Shown: positions 1 through 8,897 of the stretch, one piece after another
Numbering within the stretch: the stretch's first letter is position 1
Layout: every line of letters starts with the position of its first letter
Source of the DNA: OLB6 sp964493635
Lineage (GTDB): Bacteria; Bacteroidota; Ignavibacteria; Kapaibacteriales; Kapaibacteriaceae
Direction of reading: 5' to 3'
DNA: 64,000 nt
Assembly (NCBI GenBank): GCA_964493635.1
Contig: CAZBOW010000002.1
Span: 1 to 64,000, forward strand
Translations under genes and position numbers: made by a program
The notes under the pieces: model-generated
What the model saw: only the letters and a program-made list of their open reading frames with translations
What the model was told of the DNA's origin: nothing
Databases searched by the model: none

Positions 1-599
1 GTAGCAGCAGGAATGAAGGGGCTATTTCCCGAGCCAAGCGTGGTAGCGTCCAGAACACCACCGCCTGGGCCGGTGTTGTCCAACGACCAGTGATCGGCCA
101 TCATGCCACGGGCGATTGCACCGTACAGGTGACCGTAGAACACACCCTCATCGCATTGAGCTGCATCTTCAGCATACGTTGGGGAGTTCTCATCGAGAGA
201 AGCCTTGATGCTCGTGGAGCGAGCAATCAGGTTGTCGGCCAAAAAGCGGAACTGCGTCAGTGACCGCCAGCCGTTCTGCACCGTGTTGTTGGCCGGTACC
301 AGAACTCCCACACCACCGTTGTCGATCTGGTTGTACGTAGGGAACGTGGCACCACGCACAGCTGTGGTGAAGATCAGTTCGTCCGACAGACCGCCGTTAT
401 TCAGTGATCCCTCGCCGTAGACTGCGGCGAAGCGGGTTTCCATACCACGGATGAACGGAATCACATCCGATGGCGAATTGAGCTCGGCGTCCGAGACGGA
501 GCCGATTGGTTGTTCAACGTTTTGGACATAATCGGAACATCCCACCGCTACGAAGGCGATCAGGAGGGTTCCGACAAGTCCTTGAGTGAGTCGTTTCAT
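1..599 (-). CDS. SusD/RagB-like outer-membrane lipoprotein (3' part outside window)
   Basis: The first 199 residues are visible and the gene continues past position 1. It opens with a basic n-region, a hydrophobic stretch and a lipobox ending VAVGC (Cys21), so it is a predicted lipoprotein. The start ATG at 599 is preceded by AAGGAGAG and lies 18 bp after the SusC-like gene on the same strand. SusD proteins sit on the outer face of the outer membrane and cap their SusC partner to capture glycans or peptides. The call rests mainly on the lipoprotein signal and position; the remaining sequence was not matched to a subfamily, and the substrate is unknown. Confidence 0.72.
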   Translation of the reverse strand, partial: MKRLTQGLVGTLLIAFVAVGCSDYVQNVEQPIGSVSDAELNSPSDVIPFIRGMETRFAAVYGEGSLNNGGLSDELIFTTAVRGATFPTYNQIDNGGVGVLVPANNTVQNGWRSLTQFRFLADNLIARSTSIKASLDENSPTYAEDAAQCDEGVFYGHLYGAIARGMMADHWSLDNTGPGGGVLDATTLGSGNSPFIPAA

Positions 600-617
600 G
601 TCAGTTCTCTCCTTGAA

Positions 618-3539
618 TTAGAAGCTAAAGTTGAGTTGGAAGTTCACAACGCGTGGCTGTGGCAACGTATTGAACTCAACACCACGATCCACGCCCGAGC
701 TCTGACCACCGTCGGCGTTACCCTCTGGGTCGATGCCGTCGTAGTTGGTAAAGAGTGCAAGGTTCCGCACCGACAGGACGGCATTGACACCTTGCAGGCT
801 GTTACCACCAAAGAGATCATTGAGCCAGTCGGTTGCATTGATACGCAAGCTCAATTCGCGGAAGCGAACCCAGTCTGCGCTGTTGATGAAGTTTGTCGAG
901 AACGTGTTGTCCAAGCGAGCCAGCGTTGCAGCGGCATCCTTGTACTCTTGCGAGTTCACGTCTGCTTCCGGTGATCCAACAACGGCTTCAGCGTTTTTGT
1001 ACTCGACGTCGTTCTGGAAGCTCACCTGGAATTCACGCGACAGGTTCAGGACGCTCATGCCGCCAGCCCACTCAACCAAACCATACAGCGTGAAGTGCTT
1101 CAGGAAGCGGAAGGTCAGGCCGAACGAGCCGGTCCATGTTGGAACGGCCGTGGCCAAAAACTCCAGCGAGTCCGAGTACTGAGCACCCGTGAACACACCG
1201 TTGGCATCGAAGCCAGGACCCAGATTGCGGAAGTTGAACCAGCTCGAGCGGGGCGAGCCCACGCGGATGAACTGATCGCCATAGCTCGAGCCAATGGGCT
1301 GAGCACCACCAAGGTCCGTGACTTCGTTGTTCTGATGGTTCAGGATGAAGTTCAGATCGAGGCCATACTCCTCCGTACGGAAGATGTTGGCATAGGCATT
1401 CATCTCGAAGCCCCAGTTCTTGATACCACCCACGTTACGTGGCACACCCGTTGCCGTCAAACCGGTCGACGGGCTGTTCGGGAAGCTCACGATCGAGTTC
1501 GTAGCCGAACCCATGTAGTAGGTAAAGTCCATGCCGTAGCTGTTATCGATTTCGAACTCCATACCGAGTTCGATTTCGCTGACGCTTTCGAGCTCTACAT
1601 CGGGATTACCGATCGAGCCAACAACGTATCCTACGCCAACGCCGGAGCGGGCCGTGGACCAGCGCAGAGGATCAGCGGCGGTGGTTCCCGGTGGCTGACC
1701 CGACAAGCCCCATGCCGCGCGAACCTTGAACAGGTTGAAGGCCTCTGGCATGAAGTCGAACTTATCCAGACGCACCATACCCGAGGCGCGAGGGAAGAAT
1801 TGCTGCGTAGCAGAGGCACCCAGCAGCGTGGTGTAGTCCAAGCGTCCGCCCACCGAAACAAAGTATGTTTCGCTAAACACCAGTTCCTCCTGCAGATACA
1901 AACCAGCCTCGCGCGACTGTCCAACACCATCGGACGTGGAGAGGAACGTGGCCGCCGACTGCTGGGCACGGATCTTTGGCGAGGCAAAGCCTTGCATGTC
2001 GATCAACGCACTGTTCGAGCGCGTATCGAAGGACTGCAAGCCAAGGCGCGTTGTGGAGTTGATGTTCGTGCCAAACGTGGTAGCGTAGGAGGCACTTACA
2101 TCGTAGTTCAAGCGATTGATGCTTTGCGTACCGGTGGTACGGTTTCCGTCGAATCCGATACCGGTATAGAAGAATCCCGGTGGCTGATACGACTCTTCGG
2201 TGTAGACGTTTCCATCGTAGCCCACAACGCCACGGAACGTGAGTCCCGGAGCCCAGTTGGGGCGGTAATTCAACTGTGCCGAGGCCGTAAAGCGCTCGGT
2301 GTTCAGGCGGTTTTCAATCTTGGACATCGCGATGGAGTCCACGCCAAAGATGTAGCTCGATCCCAACCAGTTCGGGTCCACGAGATACTTCACGGCATAT
2401 TCCGAGAAGATGTTGTTGTCGCCTTGCGGACGAGTGATATCGGCCGTGCTGTAGCTACCGTTCAGGCTCACCGAAACTTCGCTGGTAGGCGAGAAATCGA
2501 AGTTCGCACGAACGTCTTCACGCATCAGCTCGTTCATATTCACGATACCCTGTTCGTTCCGACGGCCGTAGGAGATCCGGTAGCCCAGTCCACCGCTGCT
2601 ACCATTGATGCCCACGTTGTATTCCTGAATCGGTCCCCGGCGGAACACATCGTTATTCAGGTTGGCAGCCGAGGCAAACCGTGTCGAATCAAAGGTGAAG
2701 GGATTGTCGTTATAGCCCACAATGGCCTGTGCCGTCACGTTGATGCGGTCCTGCACGCGGGAGCCACGCTTGGTGGTAATCAGGATCACACCGTTGGAGC
2801 CAGCTGTACCGTACAGTGCGGCACCGGCCGGTCCCTTAAGGATCTCGATGTCCTCGATGTCGGCAGGGTTCAGGTTGGCAAGAGCGGAGAAGCTCTGGCC
2901 ACCCACATCTGTTTGAGCAACTTCACCGGCAAAGATGCGGGCACCGTCGACGAAGATCAGCGGGATGCCGTTGCCATTCAGGCCACCGCCACCACGAATG
3001 GTGAACCGCATGCCACCACCCACGTTACCGGAACCCTGCTGAATGTTCACACCAGCGGCCTTACCCTGCATCAACTGAGTAACGTCCGTGTATACGTTTG
3101 CTTCCTGGAGCTGGCCGGCATCGATTCGGCTCACGGCAATCTCCGACTCCGTTTTTGGATGTCGAGAGGCCACACCGGTGACGATCACCTCTTCCAACTT
3201 CTTCGGGTCGAAGGTCAGGGCAAAGTCAGCCTGAACCGTTTCGCTCTCGACGATCGTGACCTTACGCGTGGACTGTTTGTAACCCACGAAGGTCACTTGA
3301 ACTCGCCATTCGCCTGCCGGTACGTCATCGATGACATACCCTCCATCAGCGCCTACATAGGCGCCAAGCGTCCGTTCGGACGCCTGGGCGCCCTCCAGTG
3401 AAACGAGAACGACCGTGGCACCGCGCAATGTCTGCTTGGTTTCACGGTCGGTCACGGTGCCCTTTACAGTGCCCACCTGGGCAAGGGCTTGCGTTGCCAT
3501 CACGGCACACAACGCTAACGCAGTTAGCAATACCCGCAT
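618..3539 (-). CDS. SusC/RagA-family TonB-dependent outer-membrane receptor
   Basis: A 973-residue protein with a signal peptide (about 1-20, cleavage after AQA-like residues), a carboxypeptidase-regulatory-like beta domain (about 23-110) and a plug domain (about 120-265). The plug carries the typical SusC signatures FVDGARI and ALYGTAGSNGVI. A long beta-barrel follows and ends in aromatic NFQLNFSF. Length and domain order fit the SusC class, which imports large ligands using TonB energy. The lipoprotein gene directly downstream completes the pair. The 5' leader has strong potential to fold and may hide the ribosome-binding site (see 3540-3615). The ligand cannot be read from sequence. Confidence 0.93.
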   Translation of the reverse strand: MRVLLTALALCAVMATQALAQVGTVKGTVTDRETKQTLRGATVVLVSLEGAQASERTLGAYVGADGGYVIDDVPAGEWRVQVTFVGYKQSTRKVTIVESETVQADFALTFDPKKLEEVIVTGVASRHPKTESEIAVSRIDAGQLQEANVYTDVTQLMQGKAAGVNIQQGSGNVGGGMRFTIRGGGGLNGNGIPLIFVDGARIFAGEVAQTDVGGQSFSALANLNPADIEDIEILKGPAGAALYGTAGSNGVILITTKRGSRVQDRINVTAQAIVGYNDNPFTFDSTRFASAANLNNDVFRRGPIQEYNVGINGSSGGLGYRISYGRRNEQGIVNMNELMREDVRANFDFSPTSEVSVSLNGSYSTADITRPQGDNNIFSEYAVKYLVDPNWLGSSYIFGVDSIAMSKIENRLNTERFTASAQLNYRPNWAPGLTFRGVVGYDGNVYTEESYQPPGFFYTGIGFDGNRTTGTQSINRLNYDVSASYATTFGTNINSTTRLGLQSFDTRSNSALIDMQGFASPKIRAQQSAATFLSTSDGVGQSREAGLYLQEELVFSETYFVSVGGRLDYTTLLGASATQQFFPRASGMVRLDKFDFMPEAFNLFKVRAAWGLSGQPPGTTAADPLRWSTARSGVGVGYVVGSIGNPDVELESVSEIELGMEFEIDNSYGMDFTYYMGSATNSIVSFPNSPSTGLTATGVPRNVGGIKNWGFEMNAYANIFRTEEYGLDLNFILNHQNNEVTDLGGAQPIGSSYGDQFIRVGSPRSSWFNFRNLGPGFDANGVFTGAQYSDSLEFLATAVPTWTGSFGLTFRFLKHFTLYGLVEWAGGMSVLNLSREFQVSFQNDVEYKNAEAVVGSPEADVNSQEYKDAAATLARLDNTFSTNFINSADWVRFRELSLRINATDWLNDLFGGNSLQGVNAVLSVRNLALFTNYDGIDPEGNADGGQSSGVDRGVEFNTLPQPRVVNFQLNFSF

Positions 3540-3615
3540 AGCATTTCCCCGTTAAATGATGAATAAGTGATACCGTCCCTTGTATCAAGTTTCGGTAACA
3601 TACAACCTAACGGGG
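3540..3615 (-). promoter_or_regulatory. Structured susC leader with possible sequestered ribosome-binding site
   Basis: Read on the minus strand, CCCCGTTA (3615-3608) can pair with TAACGGGG (3554-3547). The GGGG of the second arm lies 7 nt before the susC ATG and looks like its ribosome-binding site. Inside are two competing hairpins: TTGTAT/ATACAA (3605-3600 with 3585-3580) and TGATAC/GTATCA with loop AAGGGACG. They share the ATAC stretch, so the leader could be bistable. No clear TAnnTTTG box was found upstream. Structure is seen; regulation is inference. Confidence 0.5.
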
Positions 3616-3657
3616 TTGTTTCGCAAGACCCAGGATGTTCGTCGTTGCGATCGTCTT

Positions 3658-3975
3658 CTAGGCCTGCTCAGCCACGATACGGTTGACGGCCGTCCACGGA
3701 CCACCGTTATGGGCGTCATAACCAGCGGAGCGGGCCATACTTGCTGCCTGGCCACTACGTCCACCGGAGGCGCAGCAGAACACTACGGGCTTTGATTTTG
3801 GAAGGCTGGACAGCGCGCTGCCAAGCTCGTTCAGGGGAATATTCTTTGATCCTGCCACGTGACCGCCGCTATACTCAGCCCGTGTGCGAACGTCAATAAT
3901 CGCGGCTCCGTTCTTGATGGCTTCGGAAACGGCCTCATTACCGCCACCAAGCATACTCTTTAGTGCTCCGAACAT
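3658..3975 (-). CDS. Single-domain rhodanese-like protein, cytoplasmic
   Basis: A 105-residue protein with one rhodanese domain and no signal peptide. DVR lies at 28-30, and the active-site loop CASGGRSG contains the persulfide-forming Cys68, which follows another Cys. Rhodaneses move sulfane sulfur to thiol acceptors. It sits between a second, probably exported rhodanese and the SusC gene, all on the minus strand. The neighbouring YeiH-type transporter suggests a small sulfur-handling group. The precise donor and acceptor are unknown. Confidence 0.88.
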   Translation of the reverse strand: MFGALKSMLGGGNEAVSEAIKNGAAIIDVRTRAEYSGGHVAGSKNIPLNELGSALSSLPKSKPVVFCCASGGRSGQAASMARSAGYDAHNGGPWTAVNRIVAEQA

Positions 3976-4006
3976 TGTAACTCCTATTGGTGTGTTGTAC
4001 GTGTGA

Positions 4007-4429
4007 TTACTTTTTCTGCTCTACCGGCAAGCCCGCTGCCTGCCAGCTGGAAAATCCACCCATGTTCGCCACCTTGAAGCCAAGCTTCTCGAACGTGGCT
4101 GCCGCCGTACTCGCCCGTCCGCCGGATCGGCAGAAGAAGATCAGTTCCTTGTCCTTCTTTCCGTCAGGGTTGATCTTCTTCAGAAGGTCCTTCATTTCCG
4201 GACTGTCGGAATGAAGCTTCGACATTGGAAGCCAGTAGGCACCCTTCGCCGTACCAGACTCCGCCAGCTCGCCGGCCTCTCGAACGTCAATCATCACCGC
4301 CTGTTTTTTGGCAACCAGGGTGTTTGCCTCTTTGGGAGTGACCGACCGTGCGTTTCCGGCTCGCACGGTGGTGACAACCGCCACCGCCAAGATGGCCAGC
4401 ACGATCAGGCCAAGTGTTTTTAGGTTCAT
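4007..4429 (-). CDS. Membrane-anchored or periplasmic rhodanese-like protein
   Basis: A 140-residue protein with an N-terminal hydrophobic segment (about 5-24) that may be a signal peptide or anchor, then one rhodanese domain. DVR is at 48-50 and the loop CRSGGRA carries Cys100. The start at 4429 was chosen because AGGAGAT lies just upstream and because an earlier in-frame start would overlap the YeiH-like gene. It is probably co-transcribed with that transporter (10-bp gap) and acts outside the cytoplasm, complementing the cytoplasmic rhodanese downstream. Confidence 0.85.
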   Translation of the reverse strand: MNLKTLGLIVLAILAVAVVTTVRAGNARSVTPKEANTLVAKKQAVMIDVREAGELAESGTAKGAYWLPMSKLHSDSPEMKDLLKKINPDGKKDKELIFFCRSGGRASTAAATFEKLGFKVANMGGFSSWQAAGLPVEQKK

Positions 4430-4439
4430 CGCACATCTC

Positions 4440-5363
4440 CTATACAATCGTTGAAAAAGACAGAATTGCCCATAATGAAAGGATACTGATGGCCACCCAT
4501 AGGGTCACGGCCAGGATCACCGATGATCGTCCCATCACCTGCAGTGAGGACGTTGTAATCGAGGCGCCAATGAGGAACAATACCAGAACTAGCAATCTCT
4601 TTCCAGCGTCCGCCAACAGTGCGCCAACGTGTCCGTATTCCGGAAACACGGTGAAGAAACCGGCAAGAGCAACGAAGGTGCCGATGAACCACGGCAGTTT
4701 TCCTCCGCCCTTCCCAGCATAGATCCTCCCAAGCACGGCTGCTACCGGGATAATCCACAGTGCCCGTGCTAACTTCATCGGCACAGCCACGGCCTCGGCG
4801 CCATTGCCATAGGCTACGGCCGCCGCTACCACCGAGCTGGTATCATGAATGGCCATGGCAGCCCACATTCCGAACTGCTCACCGTTCAGGCCCAACCATG
4901 TTCCTACGGGAGGGAAGATGAACACGGCGAGTGCATTCAGCACAAAGACAATCGCCAGAGCAATGGCTGTTTGTTCAGGTTTGGCCTTCACAGCACCCGA
5001 AACCGCTGCAATAGCGCTACCGCCGCAGATCGCTGTCCCGCTGGAGATTAAGGTACCCACGTGACGATCCACACCCAGTTTGCGGGCGAGCATGGCGCCA
5101 GCGAGCAATGTTCCCGCAATCAGTACCAGCGAGAACCCTAGCCCCTTACCACCACTACTGATCACTGTGGTTAACGGTATTCCCGCGCCAAGGAGTGATA
5201 CGGCTCCGCCCAACAGATGCGACGTCCATGGCTTGACAGCCACGGGCAGTGAGAGGCGGAACAGCAGCGATGCTACGATTCCGGCAATCAATGCCATTGG
5301 TCCCGTCACTGCGGGCCACAGTAGGGCAACGGCAGCGAGAATGTAAAACACAGCGTTGTGCAT
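4440..5363 (-). CDS. YeiH/UPF0324-family putative anion (sulfate) transporter
   Basis: A 307-residue polytopic membrane protein of about ten hydrophobic segments with the family signature SSGTAICGGSAIAA near residue 110 and the later motif HDTSSVVAAA. These match the YeiH/UPF0324 family, annotated as putative sulfate exporters. It is the first gene of a run with two rhodaneses, which supports a role in sulfur oxyanion or sulfide handling. The 23-bp gap to the receptor gene upstream on the same strand permits co-transcription with the iron operon. The substrate is inferred from family annotation only. Confidence 0.87.
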   Translation of the reverse strand: MHNAVFYILAAVALLWPAVTGPMALIAGIVASLLFRLSLPVAVKPWTSHLLGGAVSLLGAGIPLTTVISSGGKGLGFSLVLIAGTLLAGAMLARKLGVDRHVGTLISSGTAICGGSAIAAVSGAVKAKPEQTAIALAIVFVLNALAVFIFPPVGTWLGLNGEQFGMWAAMAIHDTSSVVAAAVAYGNGAEAVAVPMKLARALWIIPVAAVLGRIYAGKGGGKLPWFIGTFVALAGFFTVFPEYGHVGALLADAGKRLLVLVLFLIGASITTSSLQVMGRSSVILAVTLWVAISILSLWAILSFSTIV

Positions 5364-5386
5364 CGCTACAAGGATACGGGAACTAC

Positions 5387-7600
5387 CTACGGTGTATTGG
5401 TGATGATATCACCGTTCCACGATACTGTCATCACGATGGTACGGGGCTCCGCCGGAATGATGCCGGGGCCGGGATAGGATACAGCCCTGCGTGTGAAATA
5501 CGATCGGTCGAGGAAGTTGTTGATCGTGGCCGACACGACCACCGACTCCCACTGATATCCCAGCGTTACGTCGGCAACCACATAGCTTGGAATTACGCCC
5601 GTCACCGCCGTGGCCGTCAAGGTAGTATTGGAGGCATCGGTGAAGTGCTCCCCCACGGCGTGAACCATCACCGACGCTGAAACACCCTGCCACCATGATC
5701 GTAGACCGGTGCGGATGGTATAGGATGGCACAAACTCAACCTGCTTACCATCCACGGCCGTGTTCTGAGAGGACACATACCGACCGGTCAGGTAGGAGGC
5801 GTTGAGCAGAACGTGAACCTGTGGAGCCGTCGACTCCCATCCCACAGCTCCTGAAAGGTTAACATCGATCATGCTTTCCATTCCGGTGGTATAGGCATCG
5901 GCGATGTTGGAGCGATACCGATAGGGCAGGTACAATGGCGCACGGTCGTCACGCAGGATCTCGCCAATGCGATCGTTGTATAGCAGATAGAAGCCACTAA
6001 TGTCGAAGGCCAACCACGGGGCGAGCCTGCCTCGTGCACCAAGGTCGAAGGTTGCCCCACGCTCGTCACCGATGTTCGGATCAATCACCAGATTGGGATT
6101 GTCCAAGCGCAGATCACTAAAGGTGATCGAGCGGTAATTCTGCACGGCATTGGCATAGTACTCGACCGCATCCGTGGGCTTCCACGACACGCTTACGCCG
6201 GCAAGGAGGATCTGCCGACTGCGCGACCGGGACTCGTTGATGGTTGTATCAGCGACGATGTTTCCGGCAAGATCCCGGACGGTCTGCCGGTACCATCCGT
6301 TCGCACGGGTGACGATGTGTTCCAGGCGGACGCCGGGCACCACGCTCCATCCTCCGCCCAGTCGCAGGATTCCCTCGGCAAACACGGCTGCATTACTGTT
6401 TGGAAACGAATAATCCGACACTTCAAGGCGGTCGGGATTCAAAAAGAAAAAGTCCGGTCCGCTGCCGTCGGATGCATCACCCTGTTGCTGGGTGGTAGTG
6501 CCCTGAAACAACCGAACACCGGTGACAAACGACCACGGTAGATCTAAGGGTTCGGCATCCCAGGCGACGGTAGTTTCCATACCGATGTTTCGGAAGGTAC
6601 CGTCGATCATTGTTCTATTGCGGCCAAGATCGACGATCGTGATGCGATCGAGATTCCCTAGGGATGTCCTGCGGCTATGGGTTCCAAACCACTGCGATCG
6701 AAGGGTTGTGGTTTCACCGAGCAGATAATCCAGTCGCACGGCAAACAGATTCCAATCCACGGTAAACCAGTTCCGCGCCCGGATCGACGTACCCGGATCC
6801 TGCTCGAACTGCCGATCGGTAAGGCCTCCTGCCTGGTGAGCAAGGTAGTGCATGCCAGTATACTCTGCGCGTACACGAAGGCGGTCGGTTACGTTGTGCT
6901 GAAGGTGCGCATATCCCGTATGCATGGTAAAGTCGCTATTCGGACGCCAACCAGTACCACGTTTGCCCTGGTAGAAGGCCAGATATCGGGTATCGTTCAG
7001 CGTGCCGGAAACGCCAACCATGGCGCTACCAAATCCAAAGGAACCTCCACTGAGAGCGGCACGGGCAGACATGGCAGCGTCGTGATCCGGCCGACGCAGG
7101 ACAAAGTTGAGCACCCCGCCAAACTGCGTTCCATACCGGAGGGCTGCACCACCACGAACAACCTCGATCCGCTCTACCAAATCAAACGGTGGTGTGTAGT
7201 AGCTCTCCGGGTATCCAAGTGGATCCGCAGAGATATCATATCCATTCTGTCGGGTGGTAAAGTTGCTGGTGCGATCCGGGGAAAGCCCCCTACCACCGAT
7301 GCCAAGCTGCAAGCCGGCAGCATCGGACTCCCAGATGTTCAACCCGGCTACGGAGGCGAACGCCTGACGGGCGTTATTGGTAGAGGTGGTCATCCAGCGA
7401 GCATCGATCGGGATCAGCTCCGTCTTTCGTCCGGCATAGATCGCATCGGCGGTGATTTCGTCCATGAACAGCACGGCCATACCAACATCTTGGCGCTGAT
7501 CGCGCACCTCGACGGTCTTGATGTTAACGGTGTCCTGAGCCACCGCCACCATGCCCGTTGAAATCCATACCACCAGTGCCAGCAGTCTAGTCATCGGCAT
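5387..7600 (-). CDS. FecA-like TonB-dependent receptor
   Basis: An outer-membrane receptor of about 735 residues with a signal peptide ending MVAVAQ, then a plug with GIGGRGLSPDRTSNFTTRQNG and the conserved VERIEVVRGGAALRYG, then a 22-strand-type barrel with an aromatic C-terminal region. The plug is of the ferric-citrate (FecA) type rather than SusC type, and there is no carboxypeptidase-like domain. Three ATGs (7612, 7600, 7594) lie within a 12-bp imperfect duplication; 7600 or 7594 is preferred, overlapping the end of the HTTM gene. It is the last gene of the DUF4856-imelysin-HTTM operon, consistent with iron-chelate import. Confidence 0.88.
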   Translation of the reverse strand: MPMTRLLALVVWISTGMVAVAQDTVNIKTVEVRDQRQDVGMAVLFMDEITADAIYAGRKTELIPIDARWMTTSTNNARQAFASVAGLNIWESDAAGLQLGIGGRGLSPDRTSNFTTRQNGYDISADPLGYPESYYTPPFDLVERIEVVRGGAALRYGTQFGGVLNFVLRRPDHDAAMSARAALSGGSFGFGSAMVGVSGTLNDTRYLAFYQGKRGTGWRPNSDFTMHTGYAHLQHNVTDRLRVRAEYTGMHYLAHQAGGLTDRQFEQDPGTSIRARNWFTVDWNLFAVRLDYLLGETTTLRSQWFGTHSRRTSLGNLDRITIVDLGRNRTMIDGTFRNIGMETTVAWDAEPLDLPWSFVTGVRLFQGTTTQQQGDASDGSGPDFFFLNPDRLEVSDYSFPNSNAAVFAEGILRLGGGWSVVPGVRLEHIVTRANGWYRQTVRDLAGNIVADTTINESRSRSRQILLAGVSVSWKPTDAVEYYANAVQNYRSITFSDLRLDNPNLVIDPNIGDERGATFDLGARGRLAPWLAFDISGFYLLYNDRIGEILRDDRAPLYLPYRYRSNIADAYTTGMESMIDVNLSGAVGWESTAPQVHVLLNASYLTGRYVSSQNTAVDGKQVEFVPSYTIRTGLRSWWQGVSASVMVHAVGEHFTDASNTTLTATAVTGVIPSYVVADVTLGYQWESVVVSATINNFLDRSYFTRRAVSYPGPGIIPAEPRTIVMTVSWNGDIITNTP

Positions 7601-8897
7601 GCTTATCGGCATAGGGTAGCACCCAGGCATTTCGATGGAAACCAAGCCGCTCGCGCGATAGGTCTACCGTTGGGTCGACCAACTGCCGGCTGGGTTGCCC
7701 GTTCATGGTAACCCACACATCGGCCGTAACAATCGGATCGGACATGCCGGCCCTCTGGTAGTGATCGTGGAGAACGTGGGCGAATTGGAGAATCATGTCG
7801 GGCTGGAAGCTCATCTGCTTCTCCTGATGCTCGTTCAGGAACATCCGGTTGTCGACAATCCCCGTGCGACCGGTCTGTCGATCTGTGACCGAGAACGTTG
7901 CAGTACCGGCCTTCTCCACCAGCATCACCCGCCACGAGAAGCGATAGCCTTCTTCCGTCCAGTACAGATTGCCCGGATACAGCAGAAACCTCCATGGAAT
8001 AAGGATCTGGAACACGACAAACACTCCGGCAACGACATGAACCACGCCAATCCTCGGTTTCGTCGCTGCAACGGTAGCCGGCCGTGGAACAAAGAATGCC
8101 AGGGTCATCGCCATCATGACCAGGGGGAAGACCCCGATCTGGAACATCATCCCCGTAACCGTGTGAAAACCGACAACGGCCGCGTAGGCAAACCATCGGG
8201 TGCGACGGTTCATCAGAAACCACGGTACAGAAATGTCGTACAGCATCCCCGCCCATGAAAACACCCACGGCATCCAGGGAATGGTCATCAACGGGCCAAT
8301 CACAGGAAGGTCGTCGTGTGCCGGCATCCAGATCCTCAGTGGCATGGCATCAATCAACCACGCCTCGTTGATCTTTGCCAGACCAGCATAGACGTAGACC
8401 ACCGTAAGCTGGAACAGGAAGATGTCGAACGTCCAACGAGGAACTGTTGCTTGGGCTAACGTTGGCGTGCGACGTGCATCAACCGACCATGCTCGATGCG
8501 CCGGTACGAGGCACAGCAGGAATGCCACCAGACTCACAGCGTAATAGTGATTCAGGTAGTAGGTCTTGTCGATCAACTCGACGTAGGTAAAGGTCAGCAA
8601 GAACATCACCGCACTGACGCGATACCACGCTCCCAGAAGGATTCCAACGGCCGCAGCAGTCATTACGGCAAAAACCAGGTACATCCCCGGAGAACCCAAC
8701 GACACCACCCACTCAAAGCCGGTGTACGGAAAGTGAACCGTTGGCTGAACATACTGGTCGTCTACCCAGCCCAGCAGCATAAACCGCACGCAACTGATCA
8801 CCATCGTAAGGCCAAACAAGATGCGAACAGCAGCAAGCGCTGTTGATGGCACGTGCTGCTGGAGGTAGGGGGCTGTAGGAGAGTGGCTAGTCGCCAT
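7587..8897 (-). CDS. HTTM-domain (vitamin-K carboxylase-like) membrane protein
   Basis: A 436-residue integral membrane protein with several hydrophobic segments over the first 290 residues and a soluble C-terminal part. The region including YLNHYY and YVYAGLAKIN matches the HTTM domain shared with vitamin-K-dependent gamma-carboxylases. The start at 8897 overlaps the imelysin stop by 11 bp, favouring translational coupling. HTTM proteins are found next to imelysin and DUF4856 genes in Bacteroidota. Their biochemical job there is not established, so a role in metal uptake is inferred from context. Confidence 0.85.
   Translation of the reverse strand: MATSHSPTAPYLQQHVPSTALAAVRILFGLTMVISCVRFMLLGWVDDQYVQPTVHFPYTGFEWVVSLGSPGMYLVFAVMTAAAVGILLGAWYRVSAVMFLLTFTYVELIDKTYYLNHYYAVSLVAFLLCLVPAHRAWSVDARRTPTLAQATVPRWTFDIFLFQLTVVYVYAGLAKINEAWLIDAMPLRIWMPAHDDLPVIGPLMTIPWMPWVFSWAGMLYDISVPWFLMNRRTRWFAYAAVVGFHTVTGMMFQIGVFPLVMMAMTLAFFVPRPATVAATKPRIGVVHVVAGVFVVFQILIPWRFLLYPGNLYWTEEGYRFSWRVMLVEKAGTATFSVTDRQTGRTGIVDNRMFLNEHQEKQMSFQPDMILQFAHVLHDHYQRAGMSDPIVTADVWVTMNGQPSRQLVDPTVDLSRERLGFHRNAWVLPYADKHADD

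Noticed and set aside
1095..3401. Long open frame (768 codons) on the plus strand opposite the SusC-like gene
   Set aside because: It is fully antisense to a clear SusC gene, has no recognisable domain or signal, and its amino-acid make-up (many Arg, His, Val) is that of a codon-bias shadow.
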